DNA of 64,000 bases, from positions 63,487 through 127,486 of the forward strand of contig NZ_LMGK01000005.1 in the NCBI RefSeq assembly GCF_001427125.1. Reading direction: 5' to 3'. Below the pieces are notes generated by a model that saw nothing but the letters and a program-made list of their open reading frames with translations, ran no database searches and was not told the DNA's origin. Positions 1 through 8,306 of this stretch are shown piece after piece (position 1 is the stretch's first letter; each line of letters begins with the position of its first letter). The translations under genes were made by a program, and so were the position numbers. The DNA comes from Pseudomonas sp. Root562 (GTDB taxonomy: Bacteria > Pseudomonadota > Gammaproteobacteria > Pseudomonadales > Pseudomonadaceae).

Positions 1-198
1 CTCAGCAATCATCTGCTGGCCTGGCTCGATTTTGCTGACATTCACTTTCACCGGTGCACCTGCGGCTTTCGCCTTGGCACTGGGAAACCATGACCCCACG
101 AACGGGACCGCAGCCCCCACCGCTCCTGCAGCACCCACCACGGATGTGGCTGCTACCAAGAAGCGACGCCGGCCTGCATTCACGCCGTCATTGCTCAT
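1..198 (-). CDS. petA: Ubiquinol-cytochrome c reductase iron-sulfur subunit (Rieske), N-terminal part
   Basis: The first 66 codons of the Rieske subunit of the cytochrome bc1 complex lie here; the gene runs off the left edge of the window. The start ATG is at 198. The N-terminus has a twin-arginine motif (RRRFL, about residues 10-14) followed by an Ala/Val/Gly-rich segment, as expected for a Tat-exported, membrane-anchored iron-sulfur protein. The [2Fe-2S] ligands are outside the window. The position next to rpsI-rplM is the usual Pseudomonas order and supports the call. Identification rests on the N-terminus and context. Confidence 0.9.
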   Translation of the reverse strand, partial: MSNDGVNAGRRRFLVAATSVVGAAGAVGAAVPFVGSWFPSAKAKAAGAPVKVNVSKIEPGQQMIAE

Positions 199-407
199 TC
201 AGTCCTCTCCCATCAGCTTTGTGGCCTGTTAAATCAGGCATCTACTAAGTAAATCTGTGCACTTATAAAAATTTTGCCGAATGGTAATGAAAAGCCCCAA
301 TTCTGACAAGGTAATTACCCCGAGGCACCACTGCCAAGCCTTGTAGTATAGGGGGTCTGCGGATGTGGCAAGTTGTCACAGCGCAATTCTTTGATAAATC
401 TCACGCA

Positions 408-452
408 TAAAAAAACGCCCGGTTCCGTGAGGAATCCGGGCGTTCTTTTTTG
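408..452 (-). terminator. Rho-independent terminator after rpsI
   Basis: The arms CGCCCGG and CCGGGCG flank a short loop, with A/T runs on both sides. It lies just past the rpsI stop and probably ends the rplM-rpsI transcript; the run of A on the other side would let it work for petA-side transcription too. Confidence 0.85.
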
Positions 453-466
453 AACGTGGAAACGAA

Positions 467-859
467 TTAACGCTTCGAGTACTGCGGACGCTTACGCGCT
501 TTACGCAGACCAACTTTCTTACGTTCAACTTCACGTGCATCGCGGGTTACGAAGCCGGCTTTACGCAGAGCGCTGCGCAGAGTTTCGTCGTAATCCATCA
601 GAGCGCGAGTGATGCCGTGGCGGATTGCGCCAGCCTGACCACTTACACCACCACCGATCACGGTGACGTAGATGTCGAACTTCTCGACAGTCTCAGTCAA
701 TTCCAGCGGCTGACGAACTACCATGCGGGCAGTTTCGCGGCCGAAGAAATTATCCAGCGAACGATTGTTGATGGAGATGTTACCAGTACCCGGACGCAGG
801 AAAACGCGTGCGGTTGCGGTCTTGCGACGGCCAGTGCCGTAATTTTGAGTCGCCGACAT
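467..859 (-). CDS. rpsI: 30S ribosomal protein S9
   Basis: A 130-residue protein of normal S9 length. It begins [20 protein letters not shown], the conserved S9 N-terminus, and ends in the basic tail [12 protein letters not shown] that reaches the ribosomal P site. It lies 14 bases downstream of rplM on the same strand, the standard rplM-rpsI operon. Nothing unusual is seen. Confidence 0.98.
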   Translation of the reverse strand: MSATQNYGTGRRKTATARVFLRPGTGNISINNRSLDNFFGRETARMVVRQPLELTETVEKFDIYVTVIGGGVSGQAGAIRHGITRALMDYDETLRSALRKAGFVTRDAREVERKKVGLRKARKRPQYSKR

Positions 860-873
860 AATGAACTATTCCG

Positions 874-1302
874 TTAAATCTTCAGTTCTTGGGGCTGCTG
901 AGCAGTATGAGGGTGTGCAGCGCCCGCATAGACTTTCAGCTTACGGTACATGTCGCGACCCAGCGGGTTCTTAGGCAGCATGCCTTTGACCGCGGTCTCG
1001 ATCACGCGCTCAGGGGCCTTGGCGATCAGCTTTTCAAAGTTGATCGACTTGATGCCGCCCGGGAAACCGGAGTGGGAGTAGTACATTTTGTCAGTGGTTT
1101 TAGCACCGGTAACACGGATCTGCTCAGCGTTGATTACGACGATGTAGTCGCCGGTGTCAACGTGAGGAGTGTACTCAGGCTTGTGCTTGCCACGCAGACG
1201 GCTCGCGATTTCGGTGGCCAGACGACCCAGGGTCTGACCAGCAGCGTCGACGACAAACCAGTCGCGCTTTACTGTTTCCGGTTTAGCAGTAAAAGTTTTC
1301 AT
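874..1302 (-). CDS. rplM: 50S ribosomal protein L13
   Basis: A 142-residue protein with the L13 start [20 protein letters not shown], the TLGRLAT segment and the [10 protein letters not shown] motif. It is an early-assembling large-subunit protein and the first gene of the rplM-rpsI operon. A GAGG-type ribosome site lies about 8 bases before the ATG. A strong sigma-70-type promoter is seen upstream at 1344-1372. Confidence 0.98.
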   Translation of the reverse strand: MKTFTAKPETVKRDWFVVDAAGQTLGRLATEIASRLRGKHKPEYTPHVDTGDYIVVINAEQIRVTGAKTTDKMYYSHSGFPGGIKSINFEKLIAKAPERVIETAVKGMLPKNPLGRDMYRKLKVYAGAAHPHTAQQPQELKI

Positions 1303-1343
1303 TCTTTATAGCCTCAGGGGCCGCCCTGTAAATTAGACGGCGG

Positions 1344-1372
1344 ATCTTACTGAATAGTGCGTACTTTGACAA
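1344..1372 (-). promoter_or_regulatory. Sigma-70-type promoter of rplM-rpsI
   Basis: On the minus strand TTGTCA (1372-1367) and TAAGAT (1349-1344) are separated by exactly 17 bases, 42 bases before the rplM start. Both boxes are close to consensus, which suits a highly expressed ribosomal operon. It was read by eye and not scored. Confidence 0.65.
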
Positions 1373-1547
1373 GTCAAAGGCAGCCGGATACAGACGCTTT
1401 CGGGGGCTCGGGTCGGCGCGTCCGTTCAACGGCAAGATTCTTCGGCGGCGGCGCATCACTTCCACTGCAGAAAGAGGTGCGCAATTATGCAGATTGCGAA
1501 AAATAATTCAACCTGCTTTTATGATTGTTTTGCCCAAGGAGCACCCG

Positions 1548-2588
1548 ATGGACTATCGCCAGCTAGGCCGGACCAATCTGAATGTGAGTGCCCTCTGCCT
1601 CGGAACCATGACCTGGGGCGAGCAAAACAGCGAGGCAGACGCCTTCGCCCAGATCGAACGAGCCAAGGGCGCGGGGATCAACTTCATCGACACCGCCGAA
1701 ATGTATCCGGTGCCGCCCAAGGCCGAAACCTACGCCACCACCGAACGTTACATCGGCAACTACTTCAAAAGCCGCGGTGATCGTGCCGACTGGATCCTCG
1801 CCAGCAAGATCGCCGGTCCCGGCAACACCATCGACTACATCCGCGACAAGAACCTTCGGCACAACCGGCAACACATCACCGAAGCCGTGGAGGCCAGCCT
1901 CAAGCGCTTGCAGACCGATTACATCGACCTGTACCAGCTGCATTGGCCGGAGCGCAGCACCAACTTCTTCGGCCAGTTGGGCTACAAACACCAGATCGAA
2001 GCCAACCTGACGCCGCTGGAGGACACCCTCGAAGCGCTGGACGAACAGGTCAAGGCCGGCAAGATCCGCCATATCGGCCTGTCCAACGAAACGCCATGGG
2101 GCACCATGCGTTTCCTCGCCCTGGCCGAAGCCCGTGGCTGGCCGCGAGCGGTGTCGATCCAGAACCCGTACAACCTGCTCAATCGCAGCTTCGAAATTGG
2201 CCTGGCAGAAATTGCCATCCGCGAACAATGCGGCCTGCTCGCCTATTCGCCGCTGGCGTTCGGCTTCCTGTCGGGCAAATACGAAGGTGGCGCGCGTCCG
2301 CCGAAAGGTCGCCTGAGCCTCTACAGCCGCTTCAGCCGCTACTTCAACCCGCAATCGGAAGCAGCCTGCAGCCGTTACGTGGCCCTGGCCCGCGAGCACG
2401 GTCTGGACCCGGCGCAAATGGCCCTGGCGTTCGTGACGCAGCAGCCATTCGTGACCAGCAACATCATCGGCGCGACCACACTGGAACAACTGGAGAGCAA
2501 CATTGCCAGTTTTGATCTGAGATTGTCGGAGGAAGTGCTGGAAGGGATTGAAGCGATACACAAGGATCATCCGAATCCTGCGCCTTGA
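1548..2588 (+). CDS. NADP(H)-dependent aldo/keto reductase, Tas-like
   Basis: A 346-residue member of the aldo/keto reductase superfamily that should reduce an aldehyde or ketone with NADPH; the substrate is unknown. The tetrad is visible: Asp and Tyr in DTAEMY, Lys in ASKIAGP and His in LHWPERS. The long form with the PERSTNFFG insertion resembles E. coli Tas. The ATG at 1548 is preferred over an upstream in-frame start at 1494 because AAGGA sits 7 bases before it and the family N-terminus (MDYRQLGRTNL) begins there. It is transcribed divergently from rplM. Confidence 0.9.
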   Translation: MDYRQLGRTNLNVSALCLGTMTWGEQNSEADAFAQIERAKGAGINFIDTAEMYPVPPKAETYATTERYIGNYFKSRGDRADWILASKIAGPGNTIDYIRDKNLRHNRQHITEAVEASLKRLQTDYIDLYQLHWPERSTNFFGQLGYKHQIEANLTPLEDTLEALDEQVKAGKIRHIGLSNETPWGTMRFLALAEARGWPRAVSIQNPYNLLNRSFEIGLAEIAIREQCGLLAYSPLAFGFLSGKYEGGARPPKGRLSLYSRFSRYFNPQSEAACSRYVALAREHGLDPAQMALAFVTQQPFVTSNIIGATTLEQLESNIASFDLRLSEEVLEGIEAIHKDHPNPAP

Positions 2589-2592
2589 TCGA

Positions 2593-2709
2593 ATGATCGC
2601 TCCCCACGCTCTGCGTGGGAATGCAGCCCGGGACGCTCCGCATCCCTTTTTGAAGCTGGAACGCGGAGCGTCCCTTTAGGCGTTCCCACGCAGGCGTGGG
2701 AACGATCAA
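2593..2709. repeat. REP-type inverted repeat element
   Basis: An intergenic palindrome in the gap between two convergent genes. The arms CCACGCTCTGCGTGGGAA and TTCCCACGCAGGCGTGGGAA each form a hairpin, and an inner pair (GGACGCTCCGC / GCGGAGCGTCC) nests within. It is probably also where the two facing transcripts end. The sequence differs from the GAGCCTGCTCGC type found elsewhere in the window. Confidence 0.75.
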
Positions 2710-2716
2710 CACGGCA

Positions 2717-3853
2717 TTACAGTGACCGCGCAATAATCTCCTTCATGATCTCGTTCGTCCCGGCATAGATCCGCTGCACGCGCGCATCCGCCCATGCCCG
2801 CGCGATCGGGTACTCCCACATGAATCCGTAGCCGCCATGCAGCTGCACGCACTCGTCGAGTACTTTGCATTGCAGGTCAGTGCCCCAGTACTTGGCCATC
2901 GCCGCCGTCGGCACGTCGAGTTTGCCTTGCAGGTGCAGTTCCAGGCAGCGGTCGACGAAGACGCGGCCGATCTGGATTTCGGTTGCCATCTCCGCCAGTT
3001 TGAAACGGGTATTCTGGAAATCCGCAATCGATTTGCCGAACGCCTTGCGATCGCGGGTGTAATCCAGGGTCCATTGCAGGGCCGCTTCGGCTGATGCCAA
3101 GCCGCCAATGGCCACGGTGAGGCGCTCCTGCGGCAATTCCTGCATCAAGTACGCGAAGCCCATCCCGGCCTGCCCCAGCAGGTTTTCCTTCGGTACGCGA
3201 ACATCCTGGAAGAACAGCTCCGATGTGTCCTGTGCCTTCATGCCAACCTTTTCCAGACGCTTGCCCTTTTCGAATCCCGGTGTATTGGCTTCGACCAGAA
3301 ACAGGCTTGTACCTTTCGCCCCGGCCTTCGGATCGGTCTTGGCCACGACTATCACCAGGTCGGCGAGAAAACCGTTAGTGATAAATGTCTTGGAGCCGTT
3401 GATCACGTACTCGTCGCCATCGAGCACCGCAGTGGTCTTGACCCCTTGCAGGTCAGAACCCGCCCCAGGCTCCGTCATGGCAATCGCCGTGACCATTTCC
3501 CCAGAGACCAGTTTCGGCAGGTATTTGTGTTTCAGCGCTTCACTGCCGTAATGCAGGATGTACGGCGCAACGATGTCCGAATGCAGGGAGAACCCGATTC
3601 CGGTCAGCCCCAGTCGCCCCACCTCTTCGATGACTACCGCGCTGTAGAGAAAATCCGCCCCCAGCCCGCCGTATTCTTCCGGCAGATGCGAGCACAGCAT
3701 CCCCGCCTCCCCTGCCTTGTTCCAGAGCTTGCGATCGATAAAGCCCTGTTTTTCCCATTGACCATGGAACGGCACAGCCTCTTTTTCCAGAAAGGTGCGC
3801 ACGCTGTCGCGGAAAAGCTCGTGCTCGGAACTGAACAGGGTTCTGGGGATCAT
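2717..3853 (-). CDS. Acyl-CoA dehydrogenase family protein
   Basis: A 378-residue FAD-dependent acyl-CoA dehydrogenase, catalysing alpha,beta-desaturation of an acyl-CoA and passing electrons to ETF. The N-terminal helical domain (LFRDSVRTFL), the middle strand domain (AMTEPGAGSDLQG) and the C-terminal domain with the GYGFMWEYP segment and the terminal GTNEIMKEIIARSL are all seen. The Glu in WEYP is at the position used as catalytic base in many members. The start at 3853 follows AAAGGTG; an in-frame start at 3940 would add an unrelated leader. Chain-length specificity cannot be told from sequence. Confidence 0.92.
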   Translation of the reverse strand: MIPRTLFSSEHELFRDSVRTFLEKEAVPFHGQWEKQGFIDRKLWNKAGEAGMLCSHLPEEYGGLGADFLYSAVVIEEVGRLGLTGIGFSLHSDIVAPYILHYGSEALKHKYLPKLVSGEMVTAIAMTEPGAGSDLQGVKTTAVLDGDEYVINGSKTFITNGFLADLVIVVAKTDPKAGAKGTSLFLVEANTPGFEKGKRLEKVGMKAQDTSELFFQDVRVPKENLLGQAGMGFAYLMQELPQERLTVAIGGLASAEAALQWTLDYTRDRKAFGKSIADFQNTRFKLAEMATEIQIGRVFVDRCLELHLQGKLDVPTAAMAKYWGTDLQCKVLDECVQLHGGYGFMWEYPIARAWADARVQRIYAGTNEIMKEIIARSL

Positions 3854-3999
3854 GCGGCACCTTTTGGTTATTTTTGGAAGGAGATGACCTTCAGAGACTA
3901 TGCCTGGCATCCGATACAGGACACTGGACACATCCGACAAAAAATAAGACGATCCAGCCGTCTGGTGACCACTTCCCCCTATAAAAATAAAGTTGAATT

Positions 4000-4995
4000 A
4001 TGTCTAACCAAGCCTCCACGCCATTGCGGCGCGTCAGCATCCTGGCGATTGACCGGGTTTTCGCTTCCACCCTCATGCAAGCCAAGGATTTCTTCCATCT
4101 CGCCAGCCTTCGCTACGGCAAACAATTGGGCCAAGGCCTGACACCGGCGTTCGAGACTCGCCTGGTCAGTCCCGACGGCAAACCGGTCAATACCTTCAGC
4201 GATGTGTTGATACCGGTGGATGGCGGACTGGAAAATGCCGACATCATCGTGCTTCCAGCGTTCTGGGACGATTTCGACAGCCTTTGCAAACGTTACCCGC
4301 AAGTCCTGCCCTGGTTGCGCCAGCAACATGCACGCGGCGCGGTCCTGTGCGGCGAGGCGACCGGTGTCTTCTGGCTGGCCGAAGCCGGGCTGCTCAATGG
4401 CAAGGAAGCGACCACCTACTGGCGCTTCTTCAATGCCTTTGCCGAACGCTTTCCGCGGGTGCAGCTCAATCAGGACAAACACCTGACCGACGCCGACAAC
4501 CTGTTCTGCGCCGGCGGCACCACCTCGGCCTGCGACCTTTACATCTACCTGATCGAGCGCTTCTGCGGCGCCAACGTGTCCCAGGCCGTGGCGCGGGACA
4601 TTCTCTATGAAGTGCAACGCAGCTATTCCCCGGGACGCATCGGGTTCGGCGGGCAAAAACTGCATCAGGACGTGATCATCCTGCAGATCCAGCATTGGCT
4701 CGAAGATCACTTCGCCGATAAATTCCGCTTCGAAGACGTGGCGCGCGAGCACGGCATGAGCATCCGCAACTTCATGCGCCGCTTCCAGACGGCCACCGGC
4801 GACAAGCCGTTGCATTACCTGCAACGCCTGCGCATCGAAACCGCCAAGGGCCTGCTGTCCGGTAGCCGCAAGAGCATCAAGACCATCAGCTACGAAGTCG
4901 GCTATGACGATGCGAGCTTCTTTGCGCGGCTGTTCCGCCAGCACACGGAACTCTCGCCGAACCAGTATCGGCAGCAATTTCAACAAGCGGCATAA
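4000..4995 (+). CDS. GlxA-family transcriptional regulator (DJ-1/PfpI domain plus AraC HTH)
   Basis: A 331-residue regulator. Residues about 8-190 form a DJ-1/PfpI-like domain, with Cys in the AVLCGEATG nucleophile-elbow position, and residues about 225-325 are an AraC/XylS double helix-turn-helix ending ...VGYDDASFFARLFRQH. In relatives such as ArgR and GbdR of Pseudomonas this architecture senses amino-acid-like or quaternary amine metabolites. The partner gene is unknown: it is divergent from the acyl-CoA dehydrogenase and is followed by its own terminator, so it is not in one transcript with the amine oxidase island, though it could regulate either. Confidence 0.9.
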   Translation: MSNQASTPLRRVSILAIDRVFASTLMQAKDFFHLASLRYGKQLGQGLTPAFETRLVSPDGKPVNTFSDVLIPVDGGLENADIIVLPAFWDDFDSLCKRYPQVLPWLRQQHARGAVLCGEATGVFWLAEAGLLNGKEATTYWRFFNAFAERFPRVQLNQDKHLTDADNLFCAGGTTSACDLYIYLIERFCGANVSQAVARDILYEVQRSYSPGRIGFGGQKLHQDVIILQIQHWLEDHFADKFRFEDVAREHGMSIRNFMRRFQTATGDKPLHYLQRLRIETAKGLLSGSRKSIKTISYEVGYDDASFFARLFRQHTELSPNQYRQQFQQAA

Positions 4996-5003
4996 TCAGT
5001 CAA

Positions 5004-5047
5004 ACAAGTACCGCCCTGAAGTCACAGGGCGGTACTTGCTTTAGCTT
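5004..5047 (+). terminator. Terminator after the GlxA-family regulator
   Basis: A 14-base perfect inverted repeat, CAAGTACCGCCCTG / CAGGGCGGTACTTG, with a 7-base loop, followed by CTTTAGCTTT. It separates the regulator from the following flavoenzyme gene. Confidence 0.8.
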
Positions 5048-5217
5048 TAAACGGTACTTGGCTGCATCGTTTAAATTCAACAGACAAACGAATTACTTGC
5101 CCTACACAAAAAGCGGAATACAGAGTAGCGAGCAATCCCTTTGTATGCTTGCGTGTCGACGACTGTAAAACCCAACATATTCTTCCCCACCGGACAGTGC
5201 GCTCAGGGAAGAACCAG

Positions 5218-7164
5218 ATGACAACAGAAACGAGTTCCCAGCCGACTTCAAACGATGCAACGACCAATACGCCAAGTTCATTGCTGACCCGTAAAAAATG
5301 GGCGGCCCGCTTTCCCAATCCGCCGGACCTTTGTTTTGACTATCGAGCGTTGGTTGAACAGGAACATGGCATAGCCCGAGCCACTGATCCTGATCACAAA
5401 ATATGCGTCATTGGTGCCGGCGTTACCGGACTCACCGCCGCCAGAGAACTGTATCGCTGTGGATTTATCGACATAACACTGATCGAGCAATCGAAACGCA
5501 TCGGTGGCAGGCATTTGACTGTCCATGGCAACCACCCGCTAGAGGAAAACCATACCCCTTTTGAGATGGGCGCAATGCGCATGCCGTTCTTCAACAGGGA
5601 AAACGAGCTGCCGAAAGCAGGTCGGTCACTGATGGCTTACTACGCCGATGAATTTGACCTGGCCATTTCGGACTTTCCCAATCCGGGCAGTCGATGGGTG
5701 AATTCGACAGGCATTTATCTGCAAGAAGGCAGCCTGGGCGGGCGCCCGTTACCGCACATGCTGATCTGGACCAATAAGGATGGTTTGACGCCACCACCCG
5801 ACGAGGCGCTGCAAACCGTGTGCGCCAAGTGGAAAACCTTTGTCGACAGGATGACCCGGCAGATAATGCAGGTGTACGCCACACCCCAATGGGAATCTGT
5901 CTGGGCGGCCATCGTTGAGCGGTATGAGGGTGTCTCGTTTCGCGACCTGGTAGGCATGCCGCCTCTGGAAAACTGGAATACGGAACAACCAGGGGATTTT
6001 GGCGGGGTGGGAATGACGCCCCACGAATCTACTCTTTTCTATTCGATAGGTATCGGCGATGGAAGCTGGGGGGCTTTTTATGACGTGTGTGCGCTCTATC
6101 CACTGCGAACCGCGATTTTCGGCTTCAGCAGCCGATTGCAACTTGTGCATGGTCGAGTCGATGCATGCGGGGTGCCGCTGACGGCCCCTTATTTGCACTG
6201 CGAGGCTGTTATCGACACCCAGGGCCTGCGCTTCGACAGCCCACGCTACATCGGGCTTGTGGCACTCGATGAATGCCTGATGTTTTTGCCAACCGACAGC
6301 ACAGACACATCGTTCTACGAGCATTGCCTTGAAAGCGCTGGCGGTTTTTTCAGTGATTCATCGGTCAGCAAACTGGAGAAACTGGACAATCAAAAAATCC
6401 GCGTCCATTACACCTGGCAATTCAGTCAACCACTTCTATCCCGGCAACAGTTCGATGATTTTGATTCAGTGATCATGACCCTGCCCTCATGGCTGATCGA
6501 AACTTGTATCAGGCTGGAAAACTTCAATCAGCAAATGTTGCCGTACGAGACGATCAATGCCTACAAAACTGCGCACTGGGAAACCAGTTGCAAAGTGTAT
6601 GCCCCCTTAAGCAAATCGTTTCTTTCGGGGCCAAGTAAAATCCCCCAGGCCATTGTGACCGACAGTTTCATTCATGACGTATACAGTTATCGCTACAACG
6701 ACAACTATCAATACGATTGCATATTGCTGAGTTACACCTGGGAGGACGACGCAACCAAACTGGCGCTGTTTACCGACCGTGAACTGGTATCAAAATGCGT
6801 GGAGGAACTTGATCGAATATTGATGAACTCTGCCAACATCCAGGAAAAGATCTCTCCGTACATTCTCACCGAGCAAGCCATGGTTCAACGCTGGATGACC
6901 GACAGGAATGCCCTGGGCTGTGCAAAGTTATACCGGCCTGGCACTTACTACGACGCAGTCAGCCTGATGAAGTACAACCGGGACTATTCACACCTATCCG
7001 GCCTGTATCTTTCCGGCGAATCGTTTTCAGTTGATGCCGGCTGGACAGAACCTTGCCTGCGCGGTGCCGTGGATGCGGTGATTCATATCTGCAACAAGAC
7101 TCAGGCCGTGTTTAACGGCGATTTCTGCCTGAGCGACTATCCACATTATCGCACTCGGGGCTGA
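5218..7164 (+). CDS. Flavin monoamine oxidase / amino-acid 2-monooxygenase-like protein
   Basis: A 648-residue FAD enzyme of the amine oxidase superfamily. The dinucleotide motif GAGVTG is at residues 66-71 with IGGR at 95-98, and the C-terminal FAD motif (GWTEPCLRGA) is near residue 608. The GAMRMP segment (118-123) matches the position where tryptophan, lysine and phenylalanine 2-monooxygenases hold the substrate carboxylate with Arg (here R121), and LSYTWEDDA matches tryptophan 2-monooxygenase. The likely reaction is oxidative decarboxylation of an amino acid to an amide, or plain deamination; the substrate is unknown. No signal peptide is seen. Base composition looks more AT-rich than that of its neighbours. 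The ATG at 5218 has AGGGAAG upstream; an in-frame start at 5149 lacks support. Confidence 0.85.
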   Translation: MTTETSSQPTSNDATTNTPSSLLTRKKWAARFPNPPDLCFDYRALVEQEHGIARATDPDHKICVIGAGVTGLTAARELYRCGFIDITLIEQSKRIGGRHLTVHGNHPLEENHTPFEMGAMRMPFFNRENELPKAGRSLMAYYADEFDLAISDFPNPGSRWVNSTGIYLQEGSLGGRPLPHMLIWTNKDGLTPPPDEALQTVCAKWKTFVDRMTRQIMQVYATPQWESVWAAIVERYEGVSFRDLVGMPPLENWNTEQPGDFGGVGMTPHESTLFYSIGIGDGSWGAFYDVCALYPLRTAIFGFSSRLQLVHGRVDACGVPLTAPYLHCEAVIDTQGLRFDSPRYIGLVALDECLMFLPTDSTDTSFYEHCLESAGGFFSDSSVSKLEKLDNQKIRVHYTWQFSQPLLSRQQFDDFDSVIMTLPSWLIETCIRLENFNQQMLPYETINAYKTAHWETSCKVYAPLSKSFLSGPSKIPQAIVTDSFIHDVYSYRYNDNYQYDCILLSYTWEDDATKLALFTDRELVSKCVEELDRILMNSANIQEKISPYILTEQAMVQRWMTDRNALGCAKLYRPGTYYDAVSLMKYNRDYSHLSGLYLSGESFSVDAGWTEPCLRGAVDAVIHICNKTQAVFNGDFCLSDYPHYRTRG

Positions 7165-7181
7165 AGCCCGGAGCCATCCGC

Positions 7182-7212
7182 CAGAACCAACGCACCTCAA
7201 CCGTTGGTTCTG
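7182..7212 (+). terminator. Perfect inverted repeat after the flavoenzyme gene
   Basis: CAGAACCAACG and CGTTGGTTCTG form an 11-base perfect inverted repeat with a 9-base loop, 18 bases past the stop. There is no T run after it, so it may be a weak terminator, an RNA-processing hairpin, or a protein-binding dyad before the amidase gene. No coding sequence is seen in the rest of the 7165-7403 gap. Confidence 0.45.
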
Positions 7213-7403
7213 CCTCGCCTTGACCGCTCTATATCAACACTCTTAGACCTGACAACGCGTTGCCAGCGCCCTGCCCTTCGCGATCTTCGGACATGGACTA
7301 CAGGCATGCCGGAAGCCGCTGACTACCGCCTCCCTGCCGTTTGAACTCTCATAAACACGCCGTTAAACAAGGCGTGAATAACAATAAAAAGAGGTCATTC
7401 GTA

Positions 7404-8291
7404 ATGAGCGAGCCAACAAGTCCTGTTCGTGTAGCAGTCGTGCAATTCGATCCACAAGTCGGCCTGGAGCATCGTGACAGCAACTTCAGCCGTAGCCTGG
7501 AGCTGGCGCAGGAAGCGGTCGATGGCGGAGCGAACCTGATCGTCCTGCCCGAGCTTTGCAGTACCGGGTATTTCTTCAGCAATCGACAGGATGCCTTCGA
7601 CCATTCGGAGGCCGTTCCCGACGGACCCAGCGTCCAGCTGTGGATGGCGTTCGCCCGCAAACACAAGGTGTATCTCGTCGCCGGCCTGGCTGAACGCGAC
7701 GGTATGCGACTGTTCAACACCGGCGTTCTGCTCGGGCCTGACGGCTTTATCGGCAAGTACCGCAAAGCTCATTTGTGGAACCTCGAGAAGCTCTGGTTCA
7801 GCCCTGGCGATCTTGGTTTTCCGGTGTTTGAAACGCCCATCGGCCGTATCGGCCTGTTGATCTGCTGGGACATCTGGTTTCCGGAGGTACCACGAATCCT
7901 CAGTCAGCAAGGCGCAGACATTATTTGCAGCCTGAACAACTGGGTGTGGACGCCACCGCCGCTGTTCGATGATGCCGGCAAGTGCATGGCGTCGTACCTG
8001 ACGATGACAGCGGCCCATGTCAACAATGTGTTTATTGCAGCGGCAAGCCGAATCGGTGAGGAGCGCGGCGCTCGCTATCTCGGTTGCTCGCTGATTGCCG
8101 GGACCAACGGCTGGCCGATTGGCACAGTGGCATCGGCAGACCAGCAGGAAATCCTGTTTGCCGATATCGACCTGACCAGCTCCCGCAGCGCACCGATCTG
8201 GAACAGCCTGAACGACCTGCATCGCGACCGTCGAGCCGATCTCTACGATCAAATGCTCGGTTACAGCCAACACCCATGTCTCCCACGCTGA
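7404..8291 (+). CDS. Nitrilase-superfamily carbon-nitrogen hydrolase (probable amidase)
   Basis: A 295-residue protein with the full nitrilase-fold catalytic set: Glu50 in LPELCSTGY, Lys121 in YRKAHLW and Cys154 in LICWDIWFPE. This superfamily hydrolyses amides, carbamoyl amides or nitriles; an Asp after CW, as here, is common in amidase and carbamoylase branches. After a 2-monooxygenase, the natural substrate would be the amide formed by that enzyme, as DavA acts after DavB in lysine breakdown. The start at 7404 has GAGG 9 bases upstream and begins the family domain (VRVAVVQFDPQVG); the in-frame start at 7341 is rejected. Confidence 0.9.
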   Translation: MSEPTSPVRVAVVQFDPQVGLEHRDSNFSRSLELAQEAVDGGANLIVLPELCSTGYFFSNRQDAFDHSEAVPDGPSVQLWMAFARKHKVYLVAGLAERDGMRLFNTGVLLGPDGFIGKYRKAHLWNLEKLWFSPGDLGFPVFETPIGRIGLLICWDIWFPEVPRILSQQGADIICSLNNWVWTPPPLFDDAGKCMASYLTMTAAHVNNVFIAAASRIGEERGARYLGCSLIAGTNGWPIGTVASADQQEILFADIDLTSSRSAPIWNSLNDLHRDRRADLYDQMLGYSQHPCLPR

Positions 8292-8306
8292 TACAGGAGA
8301 CAGACA

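Noticed and set aside
1283..1465. 60-codon open frame before rplM
   Set aside because: It covers the rplM promoter and leader and overlaps the rplM start; Arg-rich and without known features.
4000..4995. GlxA-type regulator as a member of the amine oxidase island transcript
   Set aside because: A strong terminator at 5004-5047 separates them; regulation in trans remains possible.
5218..7164. Naming the flavoenzyme iaaM or davB
   Set aside because: It resembles both only at the motif level and is longer; the adjacent hydrolase is nitrilase-fold, not the amidase-signature IaaH, so neither auxin nor lysine can be claimed.
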